From: Malania oleifera
Lineage: Eukaryota > Streptophyta > Magnoliopsida > Santalales > Ximeniaceae
Direction of reading: 5' to 3'
Length of the DNA: 64,000 nucleotides
NCBI RefSeq assembly: GCF_029873635.1
Contig: NC_080425.1
Span: forward strand, 43,418,402-43,482,401
The notes beneath the pieces are model-generated. The model was given only the letters and a program-made list of their open reading frames with translations. It made no database searches and was not told where the DNA came from. Every line of letters begins with the position of its first letter. Position 1 is the first letter of the stretch. The position numbers and the translations under genes were made by a program. Positions 12,401-22,013 of this stretch are shown in pieces.

Positions 12401-12703
12401 ATAGTTAGAGTGTCATTTATTTGGTGAAGAACCAGATATATTATGTGAGGACCACGCACATAGATGTGAGGTTTCACAAGATCTAGGAAATTGGTTTCTT
12501 CTGGTGAATTCTTGCTTAAAAAATTTCACACTTCTAAGAATGCAACTAACATGTTGAAAAAGCCTATTAGCATGGAAAAGTTCAAGCATTGTTTGGACTT
12601 GATTGATGTCTTCAGTTGCTCGATGGGAGGCGTCTCAACCTATTATCCTAGGTGGAGCTACGAGTTATGTTTTCGTTTTCTACTAGGGGGTGTATATTCA
12701 CCT
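9443..12703 (+). pseudogene. Copia A pol: protease, integrase, RT, RNase H, many stops
   Basis: Protease traces (SWILDLACSYHMTPN) lie near 9556. The integrase zinc-finger region is near 9950-10080 and the core, with FIDDYS and RSDNGTEY, near 10200-10430. RT runs about 11180-11760 with KAWLVAKGY, DVNTMFLH and an intact YVDD at 11658-11669. RNase H (GYVDTDYVGNLDDKRSTT, TTKPEYMA, HIDVRFHKI) is near 12150-12480. More than a dozen stops break the frame. Most sit where the family has Gln, Trp or Arg, for example CDS-stop-SVIYL where Gln is usual. No intact polyprotein remains. Confidence 0.88.
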
Positions 12704-12716
12704 AGGTGGAGATTAT

Positions 12717-12882
12717 TGTAATATGTGGCTCATATATTAAGTGGAACACATATACAAAGAAAACATGGTGAGAAAAATAAAGAAACTGGTTTGTAGAAGA
12801 AACCATCGACAGTTTGTAGAGTTGCATCAACGTTGTTAGGCTCAAGAAGAAACCTCGACGGTTTGGCAGAGATCATCGACAG
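12717..12882 (+). repeat. Copia A 3' LTR, left part
   Basis: It follows the purine tract AGGTGGAGATTA and matches the 5' LTR from its first bases (CATATATTAAGTGGAACAC). It is cut at 12882 by Copia B; GACAG (12878-12882) is the left copy of B's target duplication. Confidence 0.88.
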
Positions 12883-13342
12883 TGTTGGGGATGTAGCTCA
12901 TATTCAGAGTGGATCACATGTATCAAAGAGAGCTACATGAAGTGTGGGACAATTGCACTAGAAGAGGTTTCAGGAATTTTCTCAACACAAAACTGTCGAC
13001 GGTTTGGTTAAACCGTCGACGGTTCCTGTCGGCGCAGATTACATAATTTGAATTCATGGGCTTGTAGACTGGGCTTATTTGGAGGATTTTCCTCCTAGGG
13101 ATAGCTATAAATGTAGTTTAGGTTTACTAAAACTTTTATATAGGCATTAGACCATGGACGTAGGCTATGGCTGAACCACATAAATCTTGTGTGTTCTAGT
13201 TATGTTTTTTATTCTTCTTATTATTATTTGACTGCTTCTTGATTATATCTCACCATCGAATGATTGCATTAGTGATTGTTGAGTGTTCATGTTTGTTTGT
13301 GTGCTTCCGGTGCGTGTGTTCAAGTTGAACAAAACACCAACA
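12883..13342 (+). repeat. Copia B 5' LTR
   Basis: It runs from TGTTGGGGATG to ACACCAACA. It contains CATGGACGTAGGC near 13152 and a cluster of GTCGACGG words near 12987-13030. At 460 bp it is about 120 bp shorter than its 3' partner. Confidence 0.88.
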
Positions 13343-13344
13343 AG

Positions 13345-13356
13345 TGGTGTCAGAGC
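13345..13356 (+). other. Primer-binding site of Copia B
   Basis: TGGTGTCAGAGC lies two bases after the LTR. It differs from the initiator tRNA-Met complement TGGTATCAGAGC at one position. Confidence 0.8.
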
Positions 13357-13369
13357 TATTGGTTCTATA

Positions 13370-14676
13370 ATGGTTGGGGTCTCTTCGATTAAGTTCAAAG
13401 TGAATAAGTGTGATGGAACTGGTAATTTCGGGCTTTGGCAACGAAGGGAGAAGGACTTGCTAGTGTAGTAAGGGATGGTGAAGACATTATATGGAAAGAA
13501 GCCAGACAACATGAATGACACAAGTTGGAAGGAGCTTGAAGCAAATGGGGTTTCTACGATTAGGTTATGTCTGGTCTATGACATGTTATATCACGTCATG
13601 GATGAGGACTCACCAGCAGTGGTTTGGTTGAAACTAGAGTGCCGGTACATGTCCTTGTAAATCTCAAACAAGCTGTATCTTAAGAATTGGCTTAAGATGG
13701 TGGAGGGTTTGGACTTGAGTCAGCACATCAACACATTTAATCAGATCATTAGTGATCTAGGGTTAGTTGATGTGAAGTTCTAGTAAGAGGACAAAGTGTT
13801 GATGTTGCTGAATTCCCTACTTACGTCGCCTACATACGAGAATCTGGTTACAACACTAATTTATGGGAAAGAAACCCTAAAGTTGGAAGACATCACGAGT
13901 GCGTTTCTAGGGTTTCATCAAAGGAAGAAGGCAAATGATGAGGGTTCACATGATGAAGGGCTCGAGGCGAAAGGTAATCAGGATCATGGGAGAGGCAAGT
14001 CTTGAAGTGGATCGAGTGGTAATAAAACTCGGTCCAGGAGGAAGATGGATGTTCGCTGTTTTAAGTGTGGGAAATTAAGGCACATAAAATTGGAATGTAC
14101 AGAGTGGAAGAAGGGAAAAGCAAAACCTCAAAGGGGTTTGTCAAAATCTATGAATGTAGTTCAAGAAGGGGACTCAAGAGTAGTAAAGCTGGAATGCTTA
14201 CTGTTTCATCAGGTTCAGAATGTCTCATGGGTTCTTGGATCCTAGACTTAGGATGTTATTTTCACATGGCACCCAATAGAGCCTGGTTCACCACTTACAG
14301 ATTCATTAGTCTTGGTTCCATTTTGATGGGAAATGATGCAGCTTGCAACGTTTTTGGAATGGGGTATATCTAGATCAAGATGTATGATGGTGTGGGAAGG
14401 ATGTTGTGTGGGGTAAGGCATATACCCAATCTACGAAATAACGTGATATCATTGGGTGCTTTGGATCATAACACATATAGTTACAAGTCCAAAGGCGGGC
14501 CGAGGATAGTGTGTGATGGCATATTGATGATGATGAAGGGACAGAGGATAGTAGAAAATCTCTATGCACTATAGGGTAACACAGTTGTAAATGGAGCTAT
14601 AGATGATAGTTCTGAGTCATAAAATACTATTTTTTGTAATGTAATCACACACAAAACGGTGGGTATTCTTAACTAC
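13370..14676 (+). pseudogene. Copia B gag and protease remnant
   Basis: ATG 13370 begins MVGVSSIKFKVNKCDGTGN; the Trp that is a stop in Copia A is still present here (GLWQRR). Double stops (13466-13471, near 13783) and further stops break the frame. The zinc knuckle CFKCGKLRHIKLEC (14054-14095) keeps all four ligands. Protease-like SWILDLGCYFHMAPN (14228) has Leu where the catalytic motif normally has Asp-Ser/Thr-Gly, so it reads DLG. The region ends in integrase sequence where Cassandra is inserted. Confidence 0.85.
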
Positions 14677-14989
14677 TGTAATGCTCCAACCTGGGTCTGT
14701 TAGAGAGCACTGCGTCTATCCTCATCCACTTGGCCTAGAGAATAGGGGGTGAGCCTTATTGGACTAATGACTGACCCTACAGACCAACACACCTTTTCAG
14801 TGTGTTTTATCCTCACTCACACACTTCCTGAGAAAACTTTCAAGAGGTCACCTATCCCAAGATTACTCCAAGTCAAGCACGCTTAATTGTGGAGTTCTTG
14901 TAGGAAGGTTCCCGAAAAGAAATGTGCACGCTGTTGATATGGGTAGTAACATCTAATCTTTTTAAGCATTTCTTCCATGAGGTATCACA
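14677..14989 (-). repeat. Cassandra LTR (3' copy in element orientation)
   Basis: The plus-strand ends are TGTAATGC and TATCACA. The 5S-like part spans 14835-14899, with internal-promoter-region words GAGGTCACC and CAAGCACGCTTAA. It shows several substitutions against the right-hand copy. Confidence 0.9.
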
Positions 14990-15099
14990 TTCTCCCCCAC
15001 TTACAAAATGCAACGTCCTCATTGCGAACCCACATTTCTAAACCCAGGCGATGTGAATCTCATCCCACTTTCGGCTGGGTAATTGCTCTGATACCATTT

Positions 15100-15416
15100 A
15101 GTAGTGCCCCAACCAGGGCCTTTCACAGAGCACTACGTCTCTCCTTCTCCACCTGGACCAGATAATAGGGAGCGGGCCTTATCAGACTCATAACTGGCCC
15201 CACAGACCAACACGTGTCCTTTTTAGTGTGTTTTGTCCTCACTCACACACTTCCTGAGAAAACTTCCCAGGAGGTCACCCATCCCAAGATTGCTCTAAGT
15301 CAAGCACGCTTAACCATGGAGCTCTTATAGGAAGGCTCTCGAAAAGAAATGTGCACCTTATTGATATGGGTTACTACATCTAATCCTTTTAAGCCTTTCT
15401 TCCACGGGATATCACA
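15100..15416 (-). repeat. Cassandra LTR (5' copy in element orientation)
   Basis: It lies next to the primer site at 15085-15096. The 5S-like part spans 15261-15328 and is closer to 5S rRNA than the other copy. In known Cassandra elements this region supplies RNA polymerase III promoter motifs. The first base is A instead of the expected T. Confidence 0.9.
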
Positions 15417-15947
15417 ACTATATTGGTGCGGATATTTGAGGACCGGTAAGGGCAGCATCATGGATTAGACATAGATATTTAGTAAAGTTGTCATGAAAGG
15501 TCTGGGGGTATCTCATGGAGCACAAGTTGAAGTTATTTTCTAGGTGTAACTTGTGGATGAGGTGGAGTACCAAACGGGGAGAGAGTTCCTCAGGTTAGAT
15601 ATTGTTGTTGAGTACGCTAGTGTTTAAGGAGTTTGGTGAGTAGGGCATGGTGTATGGAGGGCTTGCAAGGGACTTCTTGTTGAAGTTAGCAAGTATGGCG
15701 TATTTCTTGATTAATTGATCACCAAAGGTATCACTAGAAGGGAGAGTTACAGGAGAGACTTGGACTGCTTATGCGGTAGACTTTAGAGGTCTAGCTATGC
15801 ACGTTTCTAGTGAGGTGGGATCTAGACTTAGTGTTATGTCCGAACAGTACATCTTTCTAGTATATAAGAAAGATGGATTTAAGTTAGGTGATCCAATGGC
15901 AAACAAGGTGGAGACATGGTTTTAGGTGTTAAAGTCATGGGATAATG
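15417..15947 (+). pseudogene. Copia B integrase remnant
   Basis: Sequence resumes where Cassandra cut it: TATTGGTGCGGATATTTGAGG matches the integrase stretch of Copia A near 10133, and AAAGGTCTGGGGGTATCTCA matches 10219 onward. There are many stops and small deletions and no usable frame. It ends at TAATG (15943-15947), the left flank of the next insertion. Confidence 0.8.
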
Positions 15948-17518
15948 TGTAACGACCTGCTTAATAAACTGAGTATTTGTTTTTTCTATGATAATCTACA
16001 CGCTCTGATACCGTACTAGGATAAACCCAATCATTAACTTAAGCAGCGAGAAGCAGAGATCACATGAACATAACCATATGAAAATACATACCATATGATA
16101 CAATACTAGAGTTCTAATATGGTTCCCAAAATATACACACATAACTGTTTCCCAAAATACCCTCAACTATATTAAGATATACAAAAATCTTCCACAATAC
16201 TCACTTCACTAAAAAGGCACTACTGAAGTCCCTCTATCTGCGAGCCTGGTCTGCTCGCCTACCTGGATCACCTGAAAAATGATTCAACACTTGGATGAGC
16301 CAACGCTCAATAAGATGAAATATGCTATTACTTGTGTGGCAAATGAGCTATAGTATTATGAAAATCTGTTTTCATATAATCATGTATAACTGGATAGGTA
16401 AGTACAGTACAAGTAATAAAAATACACCACCCTCTCCATGTTGCTTAACATAACAGTATTGCAGGTTACTATTCAAAATACTTCTAGTGTACATAAGTAT
16501 GTTCCCTGTTTCTGTAAATCTGTACATACGTAATAGTAACTGAAAATATTCTCTGTGGATAACTATGTATCATGATTTAACCCCTCATGACAGGGTTGTG
16601 CGGCTCGTAGGCGGGATTTACCCTGGCTGGCCAACCACAAATAAATCACTATACTCCATCAGTCTGATCTGCCCACCTCAACCCATATTTTTTGATGGGG
16701 AGCCTATCCACATCAAAGGCCTAGGTGATCGACCTACTACCACATATTATCTAAATAGGTGGTTTTACTCTTAACATAACATAATATCTATAGCAACGAT
16801 ACTGTGCTCTGTAACTGCATAGTCCAACAGGGTCTAATACTATATAATATATCTCTATATACAACTATCTGATTTACCATGATTCTGAAATAACTGTAAT
16901 AATCATGATACTGCATAAACTGTACTGTAATTCATACGTCATAATACTGAGAACTGCATAATCATAACACTGAAACTGCATAATATTGGAATTCGTATAA
17001 TCATGGTACTAAAATTCGTAAAATCATGATACTGAAATTCGTAAAGTCATGGTACTGAAATTCATAAAACCATGGTACTTAGAATCATAAAATATATCTC
17101 CGTACTATATTCATATTCTCAAGTCACACCATACTTTAATACATAATTTTCATAAGTTAATAAATTGTATAATATTTTAAAAATACCTAGCATAACATAT
17201 TTCCCTTACCTGACTATTAAAAAGCCCCTATGGTTTACTGGCCTAACACCCGCAAGGCCTCCTACACAACACCCTGAAAACAACATTTTTCAGAACAAAA
17301 TATCAATATTTCTTCACCTACATCATTTGTTATAATTGTCAGAAGGCCAAAAATGGACTAAAAGGTCTTACCCTGAATTTGGGATGAAATCCAACTTCGA
17401 TCCACCAACGATCCGCTAGACTTGCAGAGAACTTCACTAGGAGCGTCGTGGTAGCTTCAGATCTTCAATCCGGTGAGGAATAGGCCCGAAAACGAAGAGA
17501 GAAGTGAGAGAGAGACGT

Positions 17519-17553
<35 letters not shown>

Positions 17554-17809
17554 CATTTAAAATGATAAAAATCTCAGTTTTCCACTATTTATAGAGCTAG
17601 ATTTGTTGACGAGACACGTCACCTCATCGATGAGTCCTTCAGTAAATCTGTCAATGAACCCCTATATTCATCGACGAAATTCAGAGTAGCCCAAAATCCG
17701 TCCCTCGGTATTTTCTTATTGATGAGCCCCTGTATTCGTAGAAGAATTTCCTTATGCACTTGTCGACAAACCCCTGTATTCGTCAACAAATCCTGGAAAT
17801 TCCCTTAAA

Positions 17810-17898
<89 letters not shown>

Positions 17899-18033
17899 CA
17901 TCATCATCTCCAAAATTCGATGTCGTCGACAAACGCTCCGCGTTCGTCGATGAAGTCTACGGCCTCCTTATGTTCATGTTTCCATTTTCCTCCCTCTTAT
18001 TATTAAAATTATATTATTCTTCGAGTCACTACA
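15948..18033 (-). mobile_element. Solo LTR of a Ty3/gypsy element related to element H
   Basis: Read on the minus strand it begins TGTAGTGACTC and ends GGTCGTTACA. It shares with the H LTR (47964-50274) the block GGGCCGCACAA...AGGGTTAAATCATGATA (here near 16570-16610). The flanks are TAATG (15943-15947) and CAATG (18034-18038), 4 of 5. No internal gypsy sequence is present. It contains a GA run (17519-17547) and a long ATT microsatellite. Confidence 0.87.
17808..17908. repeat. (ATT)n / (CAT)n trinucleotide microsatellite
   Basis: About 30 ATT units are followed by three to four CAT units, within the solo gypsy LTR. It yields a poly-Leu reading frame on the plus strand that is not a gene. Confidence 0.95.
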
Positions 18034-19318
18034 CAATGTATTCAGGTAGATGAAGAGAAACAGGTACCAGAAAGCTGCAGTAGTAGCAATGAGCATGTTG
18101 AGCAGGTGGAGTTGGAGACTCAGGGCATTAGTGTAGGGAGTTCTAACTTAAGAGACTTGCAGTATCACAGGATAAACTAGAGCAGAAAGGATATTGTGAT
18201 GTAGGTGGAGTTTCAGACTCAGGACAGAGATGACGTTGGTCATGATGCAAGAAGTTTGAGCTCGAGAGACTAGTGGGATCACAATGGGCTCAGAGGCATT
18301 ATCAGGGCACCATCCAAGTGTGATATGACTTTTTATGCAACCATTACTACTAGGAAGGATCCTACTGCTTTTCGGGAGGTAGTGCACGCCCAAGAGAAGT
18401 GTAGGTGGACAGGTGCCATACTGAAGCAGATGGAGGTGCTATATAAGAATCAAACATGGAGGTTGGTGGTGCTCCTAGAGGGGGAGAGGTAGATAGGCTG
18501 CAAGTGAGCAAGTATTTTGTTGTTTGGTGTGAGTGATATGCTGATTCCTGAAAAGGTTCTGACTGAGCTAAATCAGTCAGGGACTTTGTTGAGAAAGGAA
18601 GTTGACATTGAGTGCTGCCACGAGTGTTCTTGGGTTGGAGATTCGCAAGGTTAAAGCTACAGGGAGATTTATATTATCTTAGAGTGACTTTGTAGCTGCG
18701 GGGAGATTGGTGCTATTTCAAGGCAGTTATGTGGACAAAACTATATGGAGATTGTGGTTATCTTAAGGTAGATTTGAGGATCAGGTGTTGGTGAGCTTTA
18801 ACATGGTTAGTGTTAAATCGGTCATTAGTACACCATTGGCGAATCTAACTAAATAGTCTACCGCTCAGTACTCAAGGACAAATGGTGATGTTCGATTTAT
18901 GTCAAAGATTTCTTATGCCAGTACAACTAGGTACTTCAGCAAGAAACAGAGGGTTCCGTCAGTTATGAGGTTCATAGATGGAGACTATATAAGGGGCTTG
19001 GAAGACAGGAGGCTTGCAATGGGGTATGTTGTGGGAAGGCCTAATTGTTGGAAGTTCGGGGTATAGTCTCAGGGTACGCTAGTTACAACTAGATCATAGT
19101 TCTTCAAAGGCTGAGACTGGCAAGGTAGCATTGCAGTTCGAAGGATCGTTCAAGGAGCTAGGTGTTCAGCTAGGTGAAGTTCCTATTACCATCATCAAGT
19201 TCAAGTGTGGCTTGGATTTGGTTTACATCACTAGGTATTGGAGGGGAGGTGGGTCCCAGTCTACAGGCCCAGGTGGAGCAGTGGTTATGCTTTCAGATTT
19301 CCAAGGTGGTGAATATTC
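18034..19318 (+). pseudogene. Copia B RT/RNase H remnant with RT core deleted
   Basis: 18040-18490 matches the Copia A linker before RT. Then LLFGVSDMLIPEK (about 18518-18556) corresponds to the LLYVDDMLIAAK region of Copia A. So roughly 400 bp of RT fingers and palm are gone, and the YVDD box itself reads GVSD. Later pieces resemble the RNase H end and the region before the purine tract. This copy could not encode an active polymerase. Confidence 0.78.
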
Positions 19319-19332
19319 ACCAAGGTGGAGAT

Positions 19333-19911
19333 TGTTGGGGATGTGACTCATATTCAGATTGGATCACATGCACCGGAGAGAGCTACGTGAAGCGAGGGAC
19401 AATTGCATGAGAAGAGGTTTCAGGAAATACACAAGAGGACCATTGCTCAGCACAAAACCATCGACAATTTGGTCAAACAGTCAACGGTTTCCGTCGACAC
19501 AGATTATGTAATTTTAATTCAGGGACTAATAGATTAGGTTTATCTGGAGAATTTTCCTCCGAGAGATAACTATAGATATAGTTTAGGTTTACTATAACTC
19601 TTCTATAGGAATTAGATGGTAATATAAACATCAATATGTAACATAGAATAGATTAAGTTTCAAGTAAGTTTCAAAGTTGTGAACTTTGACATTGATCATA
19701 GTGAAACTGAGGTTGCTGCTCCCATGGACATAGGCTATTATCAAACCACATAAATCTTGTGCAATCTAGTTGTGTTTTTTATTCTTCTTCTTATTGTTTG
19801 ATTGCTTCATGAGTATATCTCATCATCGAGTGATTGCATTAGTGATTGTTGAGTGTTCGTGTTTGATTGTCTGCTTTCACTACACGTATTCAAGTTGAAC
19901 AAACACCAATA
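19333..19911 (+). repeat. Copia B 3' LTR
   Basis: It follows the purine tract CCAAGGTGGAGAT and starts TGTTGGGGATG. It ends ACACCAATA where the 5' copy has CCAACA, a C-to-T change of the terminal CA. It contains CATGGACATAGGC near 19723. Confidence 0.88.
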
Positions 19912-19916
19912 GACGG

Positions 19917-20315
19917 TTACATTGACAATTTAGTCTCAGGAAGAATCCGTTGACGTTTTGTTTGAAACGATTGATGGCTTTGCTCGGCACTATTTTTGGA
20001 TTTTGAATTGGGTAGCTGAATAGGTTGGGGATTCAAAGGGAAAACATCAGGGGGTGATATAGGAGTATTAAGGGAACTTTCTAACTACTCCGTATGTAAG
20101 GGTTAGCATATATACAATGCAGTAACCCTGGTTTTGAGGATAGTAAAAATTACAACCATTTGCTCCCATGGACGTAGGCATTGCTTAACCATATTAATCA
20201 TTTGTGTCATTGTTTTATTACTTTCATATAATCTATGTGATTGTATTTCCGTATTGTTCATTGTTGGTTGCTACATTGTAAAGATCGGTTCCGCTGCGCA
20301 TTGATTTGCACAACA
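19917..20315 (+). repeat. Copia A 3' LTR, right part
   Basis: It continues the LTR interrupted at 12882; GACGG (19912-19916) is the second copy of B's target duplication. The last 300 bp match the 5' LTR closely, ending TTTGCACAACA, and are followed by AACAT (20316-20320). Confidence 0.88.
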
Positions 20316-20320
20316 AACAT

Positions 20321-20660
20321 GCTAGTTATATTGCCTTAATTTTGATGCATTTAGCCATTTAGACCAAATTTTGTGTCTATCGCAAAATAAAAGTGTTTGG
20401 GCCAATAAAAGTATATATATTTTGGGCCTTTTTTGTTAAAATCCTAAATAGGAAAATCCATATTCCCTTGCAAAAGTAGGATCGGTAGGATCGCAAGTAG
20501 GATCGAGATCCTGAGATCCTAAGTTGCCAAATAACATCCTTCTAAGATCCTACTTTATTAAGATTTTACTTAAGATCCGGATTGATTAGACAAGTATGGA
20601 TCGTAGGATCATAGAATCGCACGATCCAAATCGGGATTTTGGTAACCATGATTGTGACTA
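20321..20660. other. Non-coding flank with GGATCGTAGGATC-type repeats
   Basis: 20470-20640 is dense in GATCC/GGATC words and ends GGGATTTTGGTAACCATGATTG. Comparable words are at 5560-5640. With Copia A removed the two lie about 1.2 kb apart, so they may be the imperfect inverted ends of one old transposon that A landed in. No coding sequence is seen. Confidence 0.4.
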
Positions 20661-21852
20661 CTAGATGTATCGATCTTCAAGGGTCCATGCACAATCAAGG
20701 TGCTGCTATGCTTTTCATAATAAAAGTCATCAATAACAAATAAAAAGTATTAGCTTAATATAATAAGACTCATGGAAATATGCTGCCAAAATCACCCTTG
20801 CAATGGTCATGGTGTTTCTTTTACCATTTTCCAATTCATAATATATTTACAGTTGAAGTTGAATGATGAAAAAATGTCATGAAAAGAAATATCCTCCTGC
20901 TGAACCATCGATGGATCACCTTTGCAAAAGATTTAGGCATGTCTAGCAATGCAAAATTTTTCAGACCCAAAAAAAAAAAAAAAAAAACTGGTTTTTCGCT
21001 TTCATCATAGAGCAGAAAACTGAAAGAAAGCAGCTGCAACCCTGCAAATATCCTTAAAATGTTAGAATTGGATTTATCTTGGGGTGAAAAAATATATATT
21101 GAATGGAATGGGAAAAATGTATTTTCCTGGATGCTTCTAAAATTATAATTCTCCATGGCATTCTGCATTGTTGTTAAAATCATCATAACCAAAAATAGAA
21201 GTTGTGTTCTTTTTTTCTTTTAGCTTTTTATATGCCGGTCTAAAAGAAGCCTACACCATTTAGACCAGTTTTTGAGTGCTGTAAAAGAGAGAAACACAGT
21301 AAATCTGTAGGAGTAGTGGCATGCCTTGATGACTTCACTTTTTTCTTTTTGAATTATATATTTAATCTCATTGCAAAATCAGGAGACATGCCTGTCTTTG
21401 ATCGGAAGTGCGGGGATATTTCAGCCAATTTAAATGGTTGAAAGTGCAATTCATCATCTCTCATTCAAAGAAAAGAGTATGCTTTGATTAAAGCTGAAGG
21501 GCATTTTTGTCATATCGAATAAAGGGGAGAGAGAGAGAGAAAGAGAGAGTGAACCCACTTTACTTTTTTCTCCCCTAATCTAAACTTTAAATTTCTGTTA
21601 TCCAACGGCCTTTTTCTTTTAAGAAAATAGAAAATATGGAATTCCTCATGCTTTCCTTTTCATCTGTCTGTGCTTTACTCCCCCCTCTTTCGGCTTTGTT
21701 TAAAGAAGATTAATGAAATTGGTATAGCTAAGAACATATATCCTTGTTTTAGCCGAATTTCAAACTCCTATTCAGCTCTCAGAGAGAAAAAGCATAGATA
21801 AGAAAAGGAGAGGTTTAGCTTCTTCCTTGAACTTCAAGACTCATCTGTGAAG
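20661..21852 (+). promoter_or_regulatory. Upstream region of the BAM3-like gene
   Basis: There is no coding region. It contains a poly(A) tract (about 20970-20987), a GA-rich run (21523-21551, GAGAGAGAGAGAGAAAGAGAG) of the kind bound by plant GAGA factors, and CT-rich sequence closer to the gene. No single TATA box can be chosen with confidence. The Copia A 3' LTR ends about 1.7 kb upstream of the start codon. Confidence 0.5.
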
Positions 21853-21996
21853 ATGTTTGATTCCTTGAGCCTATGCACACTTGAAGTTTCCCAGATTCCT
21901 CTTTTTTTTCCTTTCTTTTCCGGAAAATACTTTCTCATCCAACTTCTTAAATGCCCTTGTCATTGTCTTGTGCTCTTCCAAACTCAATTTCTTTAA
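21853..21996 (+). promoter_or_regulatory. Upstream ORF of 47 codons in the BAM3 leader
   Basis: ATG at 21853 opens 47 codons and stops at 21994-21996, 17 bases before the chosen main start at 22014 and in another frame. It also covers the weak in-frame ATG at 21951. If transcription starts upstream of 21853, ribosomes would meet this uORF first, which usually lowers main-ORF translation. The transcription start is not known from sequence. Confidence 0.5.
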
Positions 21997-22013
21997 AAAT
22001 TTTCCTAGGAAAT

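Larger units (their letters stand above)
14677..15416 (-). mobile_element. Cassandra TRIM retrotransposon with 5S-rRNA-derived LTRs
   Basis: Two 313- and 317-bp direct repeats flank a 110-bp core with no ORF. In minus orientation the order is LTR (15416-15100), primer site TGGTATCAGAGC (15096-15085), short core, purine tract TAAGTGGGGGAGA (about 15002-14990), LTR (14989-14677). Each LTR holds a stretch matching the reverse complement of plant 5S rRNA: ACTTCCCAGGAGGTCACCC at 15262-15280, then CAAGCACGCTTAA. This combination defines Cassandra. Flanks ACTAC (14672-14676) and ACTAT (15417-15421) fit a 5-bp duplication. It is inserted in Copia B integrase. Cassandra has no coding capacity and depends on other elements. 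Confidence 0.93.
12883..19911 (+). mobile_element. Copia element B, inserted in the 3' LTR of Copia A
   Basis: LTRs at 12883-13342 and 19333-19911 both start TGTTGGGGATGT and share most of their length. The flanks are GACAG (12878-12882) and GACGG (19912-19916), 4 of 5 with one transition. Gag and pol are recognisably homologous to Copia A but more decayed, and much of the RT core is missing. A Cassandra element and a solo gypsy LTR lie inside. B is therefore younger than A's insertion but older than its own two passengers. Confidence 0.9.
6439..20315 (+). mobile_element. Copia element A (Tork/Tnt1-style), nested and decayed
   Basis: The 5' LTR (6439-6878), primer site, gag, protease, integrase, RT and RNase H follow in Copia order, then a purine tract (about 12704-12716) and a 3' LTR. 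The 5-bp flanks AACAT at 6434-6438 and 20316-20320 match perfectly. The 13.9-kb span is inflated by a solo LTR in gag (7671-9437) and by Copia B inside the 3' LTR (12883-19911). Without these it would be roughly 5 kb, normal for Copia. Confidence 0.92.

Noticed and set aside
14835..15328. Two 5S rRNA genes or pseudogenes
   Set aside because: Only about 65 bp of 5S-like sequence is present in each, embedded at the same place in two LTRs with a primer site and purine tract between them; this is Cassandra.
17754..18053. Open frame with a long poly-Leu stretch
   Set aside because: It translates an ATT microsatellite inside a solo gypsy LTR.
21951..22013. ATG 21951 as the BAM3 start
   Set aside because: T at -3 and C at +4, it precedes the signal peptide by 21 residues and lies within a uORF; ATG 22014 has A at -3 and G at +4 and starts a clean signal peptide.
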